Positions 22,301-36,367 of a stretch of DNA of 64,000 nucleotides are shown piece after piece. The notes below the pieces were generated by a model. The model had not been told where the DNA came from and ran no database searches. It worked only from the letters and a program-made list of their open reading frames with translations. Each line of letters begins with the position of its first letter. The first letter of the stretch is position 1. The DNA is from Trichopria drosophilae (lineage: Eukaryota > Arthropoda > Insecta > Hymenoptera > Diapriidae): contig CM059587.1 in the NCBI GenBank assembly GCA_030407085.1, positions 26,261,001 to 26,325,000 on the forward strand, given 5' to 3'. A program made the translations under genes and the position numbers.

Positions 22301-23397
22301 TGACAAATTACTGGTCACTGGAACAAAAAAAAAACATTTGATGTTATTTCTTTGCGATATCCTAATAAATCTATCCCAAATGGTTTCAACCTATTCGCCA
22401 TCAGTGGCCGGTCATCAACATATTCTATGCGTCGTTTTTAGGGTGCACCGCTCACCTAATAGACTATGATTTATTTTAGACAAATATTTGAAATGACATA
22501 TCGAAATTGAAAATAACAAAATACATTGAAAACAACGAACAGAATATTTGAAAAAGTTCACATTACAAATTGAAACTTTTGAATTTACTAAGAGAAATAT
22601 TGAGTTTTGCCGAGAGGAGTATCAGAGTTGCAAACTCTTTTTTCACGAAAAATTCTGTCAGAAAATCTGGTAAGTAGAAATCTTCTAATATTTCTAAATC
22701 CTTTTTCTCATAAGTATTGTGATTTCAATGAAGAATTTAGGATGTTTCAAAAGATACAAGCCAGTGCTACATTTGCAATTAGTGATGTATTCGATTTATA
22801 ACTTTTATCCTTAATCATAGAGAAGCAACAACGAACAAACAACTGAACTCCTTTAATAGAATTTGGAATTACTCCCATTAAGGAATTATTTACAAAGGAA
22901 GCATTCAACAAATAGAGTTCGAAGTTCAGAAATAAATTGCTTTTCAATCATTCTAAGTCACTATTCGTTTACTGGGAAGCCATAGTACGATTTTATAAGT
23001 AATAAACAAACATTGTTTTACGTAATATTTTATTGTCGATTTTAATTGTATTATCACATCGAGCTGTAAAATTTATTATAGAATTTAAATCAATAATTCA
23101 AAATATAATTCTGTAATGGACGGTAATTACGATGAATTTATAAATGATTCGTTGATAACATTACAATACGCAAAACACAATGAACCGATTTCTCTACGAA
23201 AATTATATACACGTATACGTTTATCATAAATAAATAATGTACATTACGAGTCACTGCATTTGGTCGTCAAATTGGTATATGTGAATTTCGTGATATCCTA
23301 TTTCTTGCCTTAAGATGTTAGTTTAATTTTTATTTGTACATTTCCTTATTTTACCTATCAATATCTATTAAATACTTTTTAGCGATTATTATTAATG
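19361..23397. other. Intergenic with small hairpin repeats
   Basis: There is no gene between the repeat cluster and the ebony stop codon. It holds a hairpin at 20312-20400 (GAGATGGGTTTCAC against GTGAAACCCATCTC) and an inverted repeat at 20717-20907 (TTTAAAGGTCGT and GATATTCGTTT arms). Two AAAATGGCGGA blocks lie at 21976-22145. Short AT-rich open frames have no family resemblance. Confidence 0.5.
23329..23334 (-). terminator. Candidate ebony polyadenylation signal
   Basis: AATAAA on the minus strand lies 64 bases after the ebony stop codon. It is the nearest such hexamer. Other hexamers further on could also be used. Confidence 0.4.
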
Positions 23398-26300
23398 TTA
23401 CTGGATGGATTTCCACGAGCAAATTGCTCGCTGGTCGTCAGGTGCTCGACCGAAGGGTTTTGAACCATCAGGTGCTACGTATTGGTTGACTTGGTAATCC
23501 AATAATACTTCATATTTGTACACATCTATACCGAGTTGCTAAAAATGAAATCATCAAATTAATCACCATTCGACAGACATGAAGAATAAATGCAATAATA
23601 TGTTTGGTGACTTACCTGCGTTAAAGGACTGGTATTGGTCGTGAAAATACCGGCAAAGTTATTTTTTCTTGCTACAAGCAAACAATGCCGTTCCAATTCC
23701 TTCATCAATATGACATTTTCAGCAGGGGTTAGATTTTTGTTCGTTGCCATCATGAAACTATGATAGAGTTTACCCTTTCCTTGAGGCAGCCTCGTCTCCC
23801 GAATAGGTTGTTCCAGATATTCCAAAAAGTCGAAAACTAGTACGAGCTTAGAATCGATTTCAACTTCTGGTTCATCTCTCGCGTCAAAATTTAATGCAAC
23901 CGCAATCACTGTTGAACCATCTGTAGACTTTAAAACGAAACTGAACCCTTTCTCCACCAAAGGCTCCCACAATTTCTCCATCAAAATTCGATAGTCATCC
24001 CTATAAATTTCTGGTAGAAGCCATTGTTCGAGGTCCGCTTTCGTGTAAAAACTGTCCGTTACCATCCTAAAAAGTGAACGATGATTATTATAACATATAA
24101 TTTAGAAGATACAAGTATAATTCTAAAGCAGGGTGTTTTTTTGCTACACTCACTCAATGACGTCTTGTTTGTGTTTGTCAGATAATTGTTCAACTATATA
24201 GTCCATTGTATCAGAGGTTTCGTCGAAAGAATACTCGTCCGTGTCTGGCTGCATCTTTGTGAGAATATCGGCCATGGATTTAGCAGTAATAAAATCGGTA
24301 ATACTGATGCAGAAACCGTGGTCCCGTAATTTAGTTACGGTGTAAATGGAGTTTAAAGAATTACCACCAAGTTCGTAAAAATTCGAATTTACGTCTACTA
24401 CGTGATCGCTTCTTCCAATGACCGATGCTACTGTTGGGAACAGTACTTTTGCCCTAGACATGTATTCTTCAGGAACTCCAAAATAATCACATTCCATTTC
24501 AGGAGCATCACCTAAAGTAGTATTATAGTAGTTTAATAAATTACTATTGGTCACCATTCTTAAAAATACTAATATAATACGCTACAACAGAATTGGTCTG
24601 GGTGCATGTGAGCTACATATTAATGGTTTTGAGTATAGTGGTAAAATGTAATTTTCTTACTATTCATTTTAATCGTCTCATAAGTTTGCAACAACGTTTG
24701 ACGATCGGTTTTTCCATTTACAAGCAGAGGAATTGCCTCCATTATGATTACTTCAGGAGCCATGTAGGACGGCATAGTCGTTCGCAGGTAATGTTCGATT
24801 TGCTGTTGTGATGTGTTAGCGTTCTCTTTCAACGTTACAAACGCTATCAGAGCCTACATGGATGATTTAAATACATTATACAACATTAATATGCGAAAAA
24901 TGACCAACATTAACTGGTATTAAATCGTAAATACTAGTCGACATTATCCAGGAGAAAAAATGTTAGTCGTACTATGCTAATAAAACAACCGTATTATCCC
25001 AGATACATTGATTTTACAAAATAAAAATAAACTAGTACAATACATACATTTTAAATGGTCTTCGAAAATTTAATTACATTACTATGACGTGGTTTTGCAC
25101 TTGCAGAAAACTAAAAAATAGGGATTCCTTCAAAATGACTTTGTTTAATTATTACTATTCAACTCACTTGTGATAGTTCGCCAGCTTTATGACACAGTAC
25201 TACGACTTTATCAAGAATATTTAATTCTGCGATGATTTTTTCTACTTCTGTTAGATCAATCCTGTGGCCACGAATTTTAACTTGGGAATCCGTGCGTCCT
25301 TCGTAAATCACCATGCCATTAACGATTCTAGCGTAATCTCCAGTTCGAAATATTTTCGAATATTCTGAAAGAGAAATTATTACAATTCGACTGAATCGGA
25401 GTGCGATAAAAGGTTGCAAAATTTATTTTTATTATAATTAAATATATATTCACCTGCATCGATCGCATGGGGATTATCTACAAATTTGTTGGAATTGTTA
25501 TTACGAATGTACCCAGCAGCTAAATTTTTTCCAGCAATTGCTAATTCGCCAACTTCGCCGTGAGGAACGAGACCTAAATCCTTATTAACAATGTAGATGA
25601 TTGAATTATCAATTGGTTTTCCTACAAACAAAATCAAACTGCGTGAGAATAAATACCGACGGTTATTAAAATGTGACTTTCTAGTCAAAGAATGAATCAT
25701 GCATCAGTAAATTTTGAAATCAACTTACTTTTAAGTATAAACATATTTAAAGAAATTATTTAATTTTAAAACAAGTTATTTTAAGCTTGCAACTTACCAA
25801 TAGGTACTTTTTCCAAATGTAGTTCATTTTTGCCTGTTAACAAATGATACGTGACGTCACCCATGACTTCAGTACTACCGTAAAAGTTTGCTAACATTTT
25901 CTTGTATTTTGCAAAACGAGTGAAGAACTGATTGACTAGTGTCGTGGGCAACGTCTCTCCAGAACATATCCAAATGTCCAAAGTAGTAAGCATGTTGTCT
26001 TTCTGTAAAAAAAAGAAGTATTTGTGTAAGAACTTCAATTTTACGTGTTTAATGTGTGATTAATAGTTAGAAAATGCAGATTATATAGGATTCACATATA
26101 GGAAATTAGGTACATTATTAAACCTTATCATTCAAAACTATTAAATACACTACTTCAAAGTAGTCCAATTATGTCAAGGTTTATAGACATTGTAGAAGAA
26201 ATATGCAAAAGTATTTTTTTATATTAAAGAGCATTTTATTAATTTTTAAAAATTGTTGACGTTGAAAAAGCATGCGTTGTATTTATTGAGCTCACCAATT

Positions 26301-29300
26301 ACTGTCATATCATCCTTTTTTAAAACTACCAGTAAAACCGATGATGATGGCACATGACAATGCTGACCAATATGCTCATCATTAGAAGATCAGAATTAAA
26401 GACAAATGACAATTTACAAAATTTATTCTAAAGATATAAAACAAAAACTTTCTCGTCTCACTATAACAGATTATTCATCATCCACGAAAGTCACAATTTT
26501 ACCTTCTTACTATCCGCTGAATTTATCCGCTTTCAGCATTATTTATAATGCAACATCATCTTAATCATTAGCATAATCATCATTTGCCGCTGTATGTGTT
26601 GTGAAACTATATGTTCACATACTTACGCATCTGGGGGTTTTCTTTCAAGTATATATAAATTACTGGTTTTTATTTTTACAGAGAAATAAACAATAGTAAA
26701 TTATGACCCAGAAGTAGAAATATATGCATCTGCCCCTTGGTAAATTCAATATTTTATATGATATAGACACGACATTAGAAATCGTCTATAATAATAATGA
26801 ATCACCTTAAATGATCATCTAGTTTTTCTCAAAGAAAAAAGTAGTTTATTTACCCGATTACATCATGTTTTCTTTCAGTAGGTCATAGTGGCCAAGTTGA
26901 TATCATAAATCCAACCATCCCCTTATACAGACCGGAAAGGACCTGTTAGCATGTGTCATAAAACACATTTTAAATATGACCAACCATTTACATTTATAAG
27001 TTCCAGGTCTCCACTTAGGATAGGGATGGGGATGATGTTTTGTAGGCATTAAAGATACTAAAGTGGGACAGGATGTTGATGAAGTGATTGATAACACCAA
27101 TTACCATCGTCCATCAATATATTCCCCATCATGAACCTTTGTATCCATAATCATTCGCATATTCATTATCAGTATTCGTCTTTAATCTCATGTATTGGTT
27201 TTTGTTTTCTGTTATTATTCGGTCATACTTAATCCTATTTTACATCATCATCTGCCAACACGTTTTATAAGTTTACGCCTACATGTTAGCATTCTAAATC
27301 GTTTTAAGTTTCTCAATGCTACAAGATAACATAAGGTCGATCTGCCGTATAAAAAGTAAATAGTCCAAATTCCAATATATATAAGGTAAATCTATAAATT
27401 ATTTAAAACCTGTTAACCCTTTCAGTCACGAATTTTTGCAGCCACGGCATTTTTTTGAAATTTCGTATACTTGAGTTTTTGAGGTTGCTGATTATGAATC
27501 CGATGTCAGATCTTCAAAATTCAAAATGGCGGATCCAATATGACCGATCAAAAATTTGAAAGATAATGAATTTAGCTAATATTTGGTATATAGGGGTTTT
27601 GGTATTCTTTTTTCGTTTTTTTTATATTTGGGTTCGTAATCAGCGACATAAAAAAACATACATACCAAATATTAGACAAAATCATAATTTGTAGGCCATA
27701 TTAGATCCGCCATTTTGAATTTTGAAAATCTGACACCGGATTCGTAATCAGCGACATCAAAAACTCCGGCATACCAAATTTCAAATAATAATAGCCATTA
27801 GTTCTCTCTGATATGAATACCTTTTGAAAATTATGCCTTTTTTGGTACTAATTTGTTAATAAAAATAATTATTTAAAATAATTTTTTAATATTATTATTT
27901 TTTAACAGTTATTGGAGTCTTAGGAAAGCCAGGAACAAAAAACCACATTGAAATCGATAACTATCTGTTCAAAAACCTTAAAAAATCGACAGCATCTAGG
28001 TGGGACACTGGTGTCCGCCTGTGACTGAAAGGGTTAAATCAGCGCATTGATATTATAAGTATGATAGATCAGTATAAAACCCTGAAAGGTTTTGAGGGAA
28101 AAAGGACACTATAAGGGAAAATTTAAAAAATGTATAATTTATGAAATATAATTTACCTGCAAGCTGAGATACATGAGGAGGGATCGTAATAGTGACGGTA
28201 CCAAGATCAATCGCTGAATCTAAAAAATGTAAATATCATTATTAGCGGTATATGTAATTAATATAATTCAGCGAAGCATAATAACGATTTTACTTTCCGG
28301 CTGATTGAAAACATGCACTCTCTATCTAACGTTTTCTAGAAACCGTTATGTTTTCCGTTTTTTACCTATACAAAGTATAAAAATAAATTCGTATAAATAA
28401 AATCGATTGTATCAATGAATTACGGATGCATTAATTCAGGATACCGGGAAAACGTTGCGCAATTGTAAACAGTTCTTCAATGTATTCGATATACCGTAAT
28501 TTAAAGTCATTTTGATATTACAACGGAAAAATTGCATATACTGAAAGTCTATGAAGCAAATGCGATTCGGCTATACTTACTCTGTATTTGTCTAAAACTG
28601 TCACCAATTTCTCAGGATTTTTTGTGATTTCCCTGGGCACGACGACAATAGTACGGCCCTGTAAAAGTGGCGCCCAAATTTCGGGGGCGCTGTCAACAAA
28701 CGTTAGGGCTGTTTTGAAAACGCAACACTCTTCCGTATGCAAATATGGAATTTCCCGCCATTGCCATTCCAGCCGATTTAAAAGTGTAGCGTGAGGTATT
28801 CGAACACCTTTAAAAGATAACATTTTTGTAACATATATACCTTACTCATAAGTGTTTTTTTTTATTTGTCTTTAAGTATGTAATAACATATTCAGACCCA
28901 AACAATCTTCAATAATGGTTTTGTGAGAATGCTGCAGATTTTCTGAAAACATGATGTAACAATCAGGAAATTGTCTTCGCAATCCGAAGAGGAATTAATC
29001 ATGTGTAATTACTTCTTTCTCATAAAACATAGTATAAAGATGTATTATTCTTTTACTTTTACTTCCCCATTGTTATGATTGAATTGGTTCTCATCAGTGG
29101 TAATTGATAGTTAATTTACAATTTTGGTGTTATTTGATATTAACTGCATTATTTGATAAATCTAACGAGGAGCCAGAGTTTGTTTGTCTTAATTGCAAAG
29201 TTACATTTATGAAAGTTAGTAATTTACATTCTGAACCCCGTTAGCCGAAAATTAAATAAGTAAATTAAAATACACGTTTAGTCACTAAAAAACTCTTCCT

Positions 29301-32300
29301 GTACCGCACTGAAGCGGAATACCTTGAGTCGTTAATTATTCACAAGGACAAGGATCGTTTTTAATAAGAACTTAGTTATGTCTGCAGTAAAATAAATGAA
29401 GGATTACGAGATTGAATTTATAGTATAAAAATATTTAAAAATTACAGACCAAAAATGTATTTCTTGTCGTCTAACTGCTGCTGTTTTGAAAACCTTTTTT
29501 TAAACAGTAACATTTGAATACGTACAATCTCTCTAAATTCCTTGGAGTGAAAATTGAGCCACTCTACCGCGAAGAGTGAAATTTGTGCTCTATTAAGAGA
29601 GATATTTCACTCTAGGAGTGAGTTTATTTTCTTTCCCTCTTGATGAAGTGAAGTGTCACTCTTCATAGAGTGACATTTTCACTCTTAATAGAAGAGTGGC
29701 TGGATTTTCACTCGAAGGAATTTAGAGAGATTAATGTCCATTTTTAGTTTAAAAGATGAATTAAAATTAAAAAAATATGTACTTGAATATTGCAAGCTTA
29801 ATTATTAATATGTTTATTGTATACAAAATGCTCCAGGCATTATGGAACTACTTGTACTATTTGAAAAAGACCTAGTCAAATGCGCCACCATGTTTGAACC
29901 AGGTAAAAACATCTAAATTATATCTTGTAAATCGTTTTCTACTATGTCGTATAGCAATACAGCTAAACACTTAATCGGTATTCATTACCAATATAATTGT
30001 ATAAAAAATAACGTTCATCGTAATATATAATGGATCCATAATTAAATATATATATATATATTTTTTTAAACTATATAAATTTTAAATTATTAATGCGTCT
30101 GTATTATTAATATAACAAGCATCGATATCATTTTATATAAATATTTGATGCATGCAATATTGTTTATGCAATTTAGTATACAAAATTACATTTCACTCAA
30201 AGTGATGTAGTTAGAAACTTTTGAAAATTTGGCATGTTTTTATCATTTTTAAATTAATTGCATATTATTGAATTCTAATTTAAGGATATCTAAACTTTTC
30301 ACTAGACAATGGATTTATCAAATTTTAAGTGTGATGTATAATTGATGAATTACGTATATAAACTGAGATGATTAACACATTTAAAGTAATCACAGCCGAT
30401 TTACGTGTATGTATATTTAATTTGATCGCATTAAAAGAAATATCAATATATAATAACAACTGCCATTGAAACATCTGTAATCTTTCAATTAATTAATTTT
30501 ATTTTAAATTAGAACTTGAAAATGCTTTGTAATTTATATGGGATCAGTCAATTAAGATAAATCATAGATTACTACTGTAAATCTCAAAACTATGTTCATT
30601 TTAATCGATAAGAGTAAAAAACACGATAAGAAAAAAGGTACATTCATGAAATTGCGAAAATCTATTAATGTACAAAAAAACTAACAAGTAACTCTAAGCA
30701 TAAAAATGTAAGTCTAAACAAAAAAGATACTTTACAAATAAATATTGAACGTGTGATTATCAATTCCTATTATTACATTAGGATCATAATAAAAAGAATA
30801 TAACTTTTAGTTTTTATGACATTGTCTTTGGAAAGATATTTCATTATTACGTCAGTTGATAACAAAAATGTAATTTGTATATTTTTGTGCATGAACGCCT
30901 TAGGTTTGCGATACAGCCTTGTGTAAATGCTTGTGTGAAATCAAGCTATTAAAAAATGCCTATGATTTCGATATACAACTATAAAAAATATGGCTTTCCT
31001 TGTATGTCTAATGTACCTTTGGGAATGCCGGTACTTCCAGAAGTGTACAAAACGATAGCCAGTTGTTCCGGGACATTTTCGATGTCGACAGGTTCCTCTG
31101 AGAATTTGGAAGCTTCGGCCATTAACTCTCGATAAGTTTTTGTCTCGCAGCCATCGAAAAGAGAAATGTCAACTATAACAATACAATTTTTCAACATTTA
31201 ATTTAAAGAATAATAATGTAAAAATGTTACAAGCAGAAATCGAGACTCCTTAAAAACGACAATAATATACGTGAGAAGGAAACAAAAGTATAAGAAAACA
31301 ATTAGTGTATTTCTGTGATGAATGGAACTTTTATTTTTCAAAGAAATTCGATTTATGCGTGTCTATTCATTGATCGGCCGAGATAACGCTGATAACAAAG
31401 TAGAAAACATCAGTTTCAACTACTTAAACAGTTGCCGCAATAAATCTGCAATACATACATATAGCAGCGACAAGTTAACGTGTCTGAACTTAATATGAGT
31501 TCGACACCTTCGTTCGATGTATGCCGTGTTACTATTAATTTGTTATTAGTTCGTAATATTGAAAATAATTTAAAATAAAAAGTTTCACATATTTCGAACT
31601 AATTATAGTGATTTTCAATTAACTTGTCACGCATGTAAAATCAAACTAAAACCTCATTACGTAATTAGTGTACGTAATGTCCTTTCTTAAGTAACGAAAG
31701 AAACGTTTTGTTAGTCATTTTCTTCGACAAGTCATTCTTATCTGATTAATACTACATTTTTCAGAAGTTACAAAGATAAATAATTTAGTCTAGCAATGTC
31801 AATAGCTGTACTAAAGAAACAGAACACTAATCGAGTTATAAATATGCATGCATTAATAAAAAGAAACTAAATATTAGAAAAAATATAAATTTCAATGTCC
31901 CTAAATATAAGCAGGAAATATACGAGATATATTTTTTATAGTATTTTGGCCCAATTTACATATCTATAAGCAGAAACATACTCTTATATCCGAAGATATA
32001 TACCGGGGATTTCTGATATATACTTGACAATAAATGTTACGTGGAGAATTCGAAGATATATACTTAATGAGAAATAAATGGGATATATCTTAAAATATAT
32101 TTCTGTAATATCTCGGGATTTATATTTTTTTAGTACGGGGAATTAGGTCAAATTGAAACTGAATTGCGACACGCGACGTCAACTGTTAAAACGACTACGA
32201 GGTCTGCACTAGTTAGCAGCTCGGGGTCGGTCATTCATCCATGGATTTGAATTTTTGAAAGTAAAGCGGTGTGTATTTAAACTTACCGAATTTATTTCAT

Positions 32301-35300
32301 TTAGATTTCGTGACATTATCACTGACAACTTAAATTAAAAGTAAATTTGCCTATGAAAGTCGCAAAAACACATTTAACAAATGTCAATAAAATATTGTCG
32401 AATGAAATCTTACCGTCATCATCGATGATGATTAATGCTGGTCTGGCATCATTGAGGATGTGTTTTATTCTTGCTGCAGGGAACTCCGAGTCCAGGGGTA
32501 AATATGCCATTCCAGCTTTGAGTACGGATGTCAGCACAACAGGTAGACGAAAAGTAGGTTTCATGCATATTGCAATTAGGCAGTCGTAGTCCCTTTCTTG
32601 CCGCCAGTATTGCGCCAGTACGTGCGCCAGTCGATTACTCGTTCTATCCAAGACCTTGTACGATATGGAATGTACAAACCCGTGCTCGTCTAATAAATAA
32701 AAACAGAAACAAAAAAATTTATCACCTCTAGCATCGCGAGACGTTTTCTAGTTCCCTTATAAACTGATTTAAGGCATTTTCGCTTTCACTGCATAACTCT
32801 TGTGCGAGAGGAATTGTTGACCTTAATAATTTGATTACACGCAATGCTAGAAAATGCCTCGACGAATGTGCACTTTATAGCGAAGCCTCGACGAAAAATG
32901 GTTCAATGAACGACAAAGAAACAAAAATGTATATAAGAATAAGGAAGGGTTATTTTTTAAGTTTCCTGATGACGTTCTGAAAATAATAGATTCGCCGCTT
33001 TCGTACGTCAGATATTAACAATCTACGTCTATATAAACGGACTCGCGGATTTTTCATTTATTTCTTCTTGTAAAATTACCGTTTTGGACTTCCAGCCTCT
33101 GGGGAAACGCATTTTTAATGCGAGTATCAGGAAGAGCGAGACGACAAGCACTTCATTCGAGCCTAAACGAAACTAAACGAGTGAACTTCATTACAGCCAT
33201 TTACGGTTTACATCGTGCAATAAAATCCAATCGCATAAAGGAACGAAATTGCAATTCCTTTGTCAACGCGACGTTGGTCGAATGTGCGCAATGACCGATT
33301 GCTGTATAAATTTATTGCCAATTATCGGCAGCGTAACATTTTATTTTTATAATGCTAATACAAATCGAACATGCGTGTTTTGGTTACTCGTAGTGGGAAC
33401 TGAATCTATTTTTTTTAAGTGATGCATTCGCAGGATTGAGTCGTCAGTTTGACATAGAAAAATCTGTACCACAAATCCGTTTTGACGCATTTACGGAAAG
33501 AGCTGCGTTACGTCAAGTCCCTTGGCTAATGCGTCTAACGTTAGCAATCTATGAGTCAATTGGAATCGTTCAACCTTTTTCGATGCATCATCAACATTAA
33601 GGGTAAAATCTTTATACGATAATGATTTATGATGAAAACACATGATTAATCAGATTATAGATTTGAGCAATCGTCAATTAGGAATTCAGGATTTTATGCA
33701 TTTAATCAGATGCTCTTTGCCGCGTCTGATGACCAGTTAATTCCTTCTCTCGGAGAACCAGCATAGTTTTTTTGGGCCTACCAAAAAACGCCTATGAAAG
33801 TCTCTAATCATTACAAGCGTAAAAATGGCGTAATTTACCCATTCTAAACGCAGTACGTGATCAATTCTTTGGGAATTAAGTAACTTTGTCGCGGAAATCG
33901 ATTGCAGTTCAACCGTGTGGACTACATGCATTACAATCACGCGTGTTGCCAAACTGCACATAACGACAGTGCATGCGTATGCACTTGGCGCGTAAACGAA
34001 CTACCCAGGTACGTTGCCTTTAGATACTAATATGTCGGACATTTAACACAGATTTAATGTAGCATGATGAAACCGACATGTCCTGAATAAATAATCACCC
34101 GCAGTGTATATATATAGTCATACGCATTACTAAGTAGTTTGATCTATCTTATGAAGTAGTTTTTACTTTTTAAACTTCGAATTGACCAGTATTCCTTCGA
34201 TTTCAAAGTGGTAAGTAAACTACATGGTTCGTTTAACGTCGACTAGGATAAATTAATGCAAAGGGAGTCGTATGTATTTTGAGTTAATTTCAGTAATGAA
34301 AATACCGTATCTTGACTTCGTCATTCTGGAAAGATTAGCTGAAGGTTGTATTAATTTATGTTGAGTTCGATATCTTGTCCAATTAACGTTGGCTTTGTTT
34401 ATAACAAAGGTAGGTGGAATCGGCGATTAAATGTCACTGATGTCAGCAAGCTTTTTAAGCCGAAAATTGTCGGCGAAGAAATTTTCGAAATCTTTTAGGC
34501 GAACATTAATTGTCTCTTTGTCAGTTTGCAAAGTCTGAATGCAGAGCTGTCAAAACGCGAATGCTTGTTCGAGTTTCGCCATCAATCGCCCGTTACTAAT
34601 CGCGTCCATTTTTCAATAGACAACTTTGATAAATAAATTGAAAGCAAATGAAAAGTGGGCGAAAATAAAGAAGACGTGTCTATACGAATCCGAGGGAGTG
34701 CGCTTGTGTTGAGTGCGCGTGGTGTCGATGGCTATTTATAGGTGGGGTTGAATTTCTTTGAGTAGAGCAGAATTGCGGATGGCCATTGTCAAGTACGAAA
34801 TTGTCAGTGGCACTGAAGGAAATGTGATTATGAATGGCCGGTTAGCGCAAGGTAGGGTGCGCTACGTGTTTGTGTCGCCGAGCCGTGCCGGGTTAGGGGG
34901 ACCGAACAATAGGAACAATGGATGAAGGTTAATAACTTTGGACCGCAGCAGACTCTGATTAAAATATACTTATTTTAAATCTCCACTGTTGCTGGCATAT
35001 ACGAGCAACACTGATTTACACGAACAATACGGACTACAATGAAGCCGCCGGATTCATTTTAGGCACAGGACTTCATTACTTTAGATGAAATTTTCACAAC
35101 TCGAATTATAATGTCAATTTCACACCGGATCAGCTGTAATTTAAAATAGAACTAAAATACTCCATTTTCGTATCCATCCGTGTTGAAAAGAAAAACACAC
35201 ATCCAACCAAAATAGTGCCGACTTAAGAGCGGTCAAGGACAAGATTAAAATCAAACATTTCCTCGGCCTTTTAAAACATCAAAGTTTGCTTATCTATTAT

Positions 35301-36365
35301 AGTCTATTTATCTGGAATAGATATGCAACGAAAACCGACGTAAATCTATAATCAATACGACCGAATGATGACCGCACTAATAACAAGGGTTAATAGTGGA
35401 TACGACGCAATTTCAAGTCATTAGAAATTTAATTTCTTCAATCTTTTACTATTTGTTTCAGGAACATATTGAGTATAAATTGTCTGTAATATTGGAATTC
35501 ACAAAAGCAATACTACAAAAGGTTTTCTTAGTTTTTTTGGTATTTTGTTATAAAAATGTATGTGGCAATCGATTCAGATATTCTTGCCTCTATCGTCAAA
35601 TAATAGGAAAAATGGTCAGCAAATATGCAGTGCCAAACATCATTATTAATGGAGATCACTAGACATTTTCATGAAAACTGTGAATATATCCGTGTTTAAT
35701 CATACGAGATACACTGAAACATTGCCGAAAAGTGTAATATCTGATGTTTAGAATAGAATAATACATTCTAATTATGATAACCGTAAGTAAGATAATCTCG
35801 ATATTTGTTTTGTTTTGCAACCTGGGAGGTAATAAACGAGCAGATATACGTCCTGGAACACAGATATATTTTCCTGTAATGATTCGTCAATACACTAGAC
35901 ATTTTCCGAAAGAAATGAATTTCAATGTTTTTTATGACTTTTTAATATAGTCAGCTTAAAAATATGTCTGCATGATAGGGTGATAATTGAGCAGAATTGT
36001 ATTAACCCTATATTCATCCCGAATCGAAGAAAGCAGATACGCCATTTTCAAGTTTGCTCTACCGATTTTCGTCGAATAATTTGGAAAAAAAAATTATTTA
36101 TGGAAAAATATTGGAAAATCAAATAAAATGCTATGATTTTTATATCTATTTTTTTAATTTTTAACGATTTTCTCTACTGAAATAAGCGAAACTTCATAAA
36201 TATCAATAAATTCATAAATATAAAGTACAAACCTTCATAGAGAACTGCAGTCCGATCTTCATGTTTGTCTGCAACGGTGCTGAATATTTGATGAACAGTA
36301 GTCTCTTTTCTTCGATTGGTAACGCAACGTCCTTTTAGAACCGATAACTGTTGCAGGGAACCCAT
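23398..36365 (-). CDS. ebony: Ebony, beta-alanyl amine synthase (NBAD/carcinine synthase), 12 coding exons, complete
   Basis: Ebony is an NRPS-like cytosolic enzyme that activates beta-alanine with ATP and couples it to dopamine (tan cuticle) or histamine (glial neurotransmitter recycling). Exons in transcript order: 36233-36365, 32414-32689, 31017-31172, 28581-28807, 28157-28219, 25798-26002, 25454-25621, 25168-25364, 24661-24853, 24154-24568, 23616-24066, 23398-23538. All have GT/AG sites and matching phases, giving 2625 bp and 874 residues (Drosophila 879). Adenylation motifs: YTSGSTGIPKG (179-189), NFYGSTE (324-330), RTGDY (416-420), GRTDSQVKIRGHRID (432-446) and lysine of NGK (523). The carrier domain has LGGNSLNS with the phosphopantetheine serine near 610. 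The C-terminal amine-selecting domain (about 680-874) has SFYTKADLEQW and TTNTSPLTQ. The least certain junction is the start of exon 10: the acceptor at 24569-24570 was chosen because the nearer one gives a stop. Confidence 0.96.
26003..28156. other. Ebony intron 5 (2.15 kb)
   Basis: This separates the 63-bp fifth exon from exon 6. It is mostly AT-rich unique sequence and carries one TTAA-bounded palindrome at 27413-28037. No exon was needed here to keep the protein in phase. Confidence 0.7.
27413..28037. mobile_element. TTAA-bounded palindrome inside an ebony intron
   Basis: The ends are TTAACCCTTTCAGTCAC and the exact inverse (TTAA at 28034-28037). Inside, a direct AAAATGGCGGATCCAATATG block (27521-27541) faces an inverted one (GCCATATTAGATCCGCC, about 27703-27720), each with GATTATGAATCCG-type flanks. 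No coding frame is present. Confidence 0.75.
28808..31016. other. Ebony intron 3 (2.2 kb)
   Basis: AT-rich intron between the exon ending in the PKG of the adenylation core and the following one. It contains an ACTC-rich MITE (29526-29732), a short TA run near 30048-30062 and nothing else recognised. Confidence 0.7.
29526..29732. mobile_element. ACTC-rich MITE, full-length
   Basis: Inverted ends AATCTCTCTAAATTCCTT and AAGGAATTTAGAGAGATT enclose GAGTGAAAATTGAGCCACTC and its inverse. The interior consists of repeated GAGTGA/TCACTC blocks that could form several small hairpins. A shorter relative is at 53011-53100. The transposon superfamily is not assigned. Confidence 0.65.
31173..32413. other. 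Ebony intron 2 (1.24 kb)
   Basis: Intron with no exon or firm repeat. A segment at about 31910-32110 repeats the short motif GAAGATATATAC or near variants several times in both directions and may be a degraded element. Confidence 0.6.
32690..36232. other. Ebony intron 1 (3.5 kb), possible regulatory content
   Basis: The first coding intron is the largest in the gene and, unlike the flanks, is nearly free of the palindromic repeats. Segments at about 32960-33560 and 34540-34930 are more complex and GC-richer, with ATTTATAGGTGG at about 34733-34744. Large first introns often hold enhancers, but none can be proven from sequence alone. Confidence 0.45.
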
Positions 36366-36367
36366 CT
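36366..36367 (-). other. 3' splice site touching the ebony start codon
   Basis: On the minus strand TTTTTTTTAG stands directly before ATG. A T-tract plus AG at this spot implies that the start codon opens an exon and that a noncoding 5' exon lies upstream, beyond 36367. Confidence 0.55.

Noticed and set aside
24557..24568. Nearest AG (before AATGGTGACC) as the ebony exon 10 acceptor
   Set aside because: It creates an immediate stop in the joined frame; the AG 10 bases upstream keeps the frame open.
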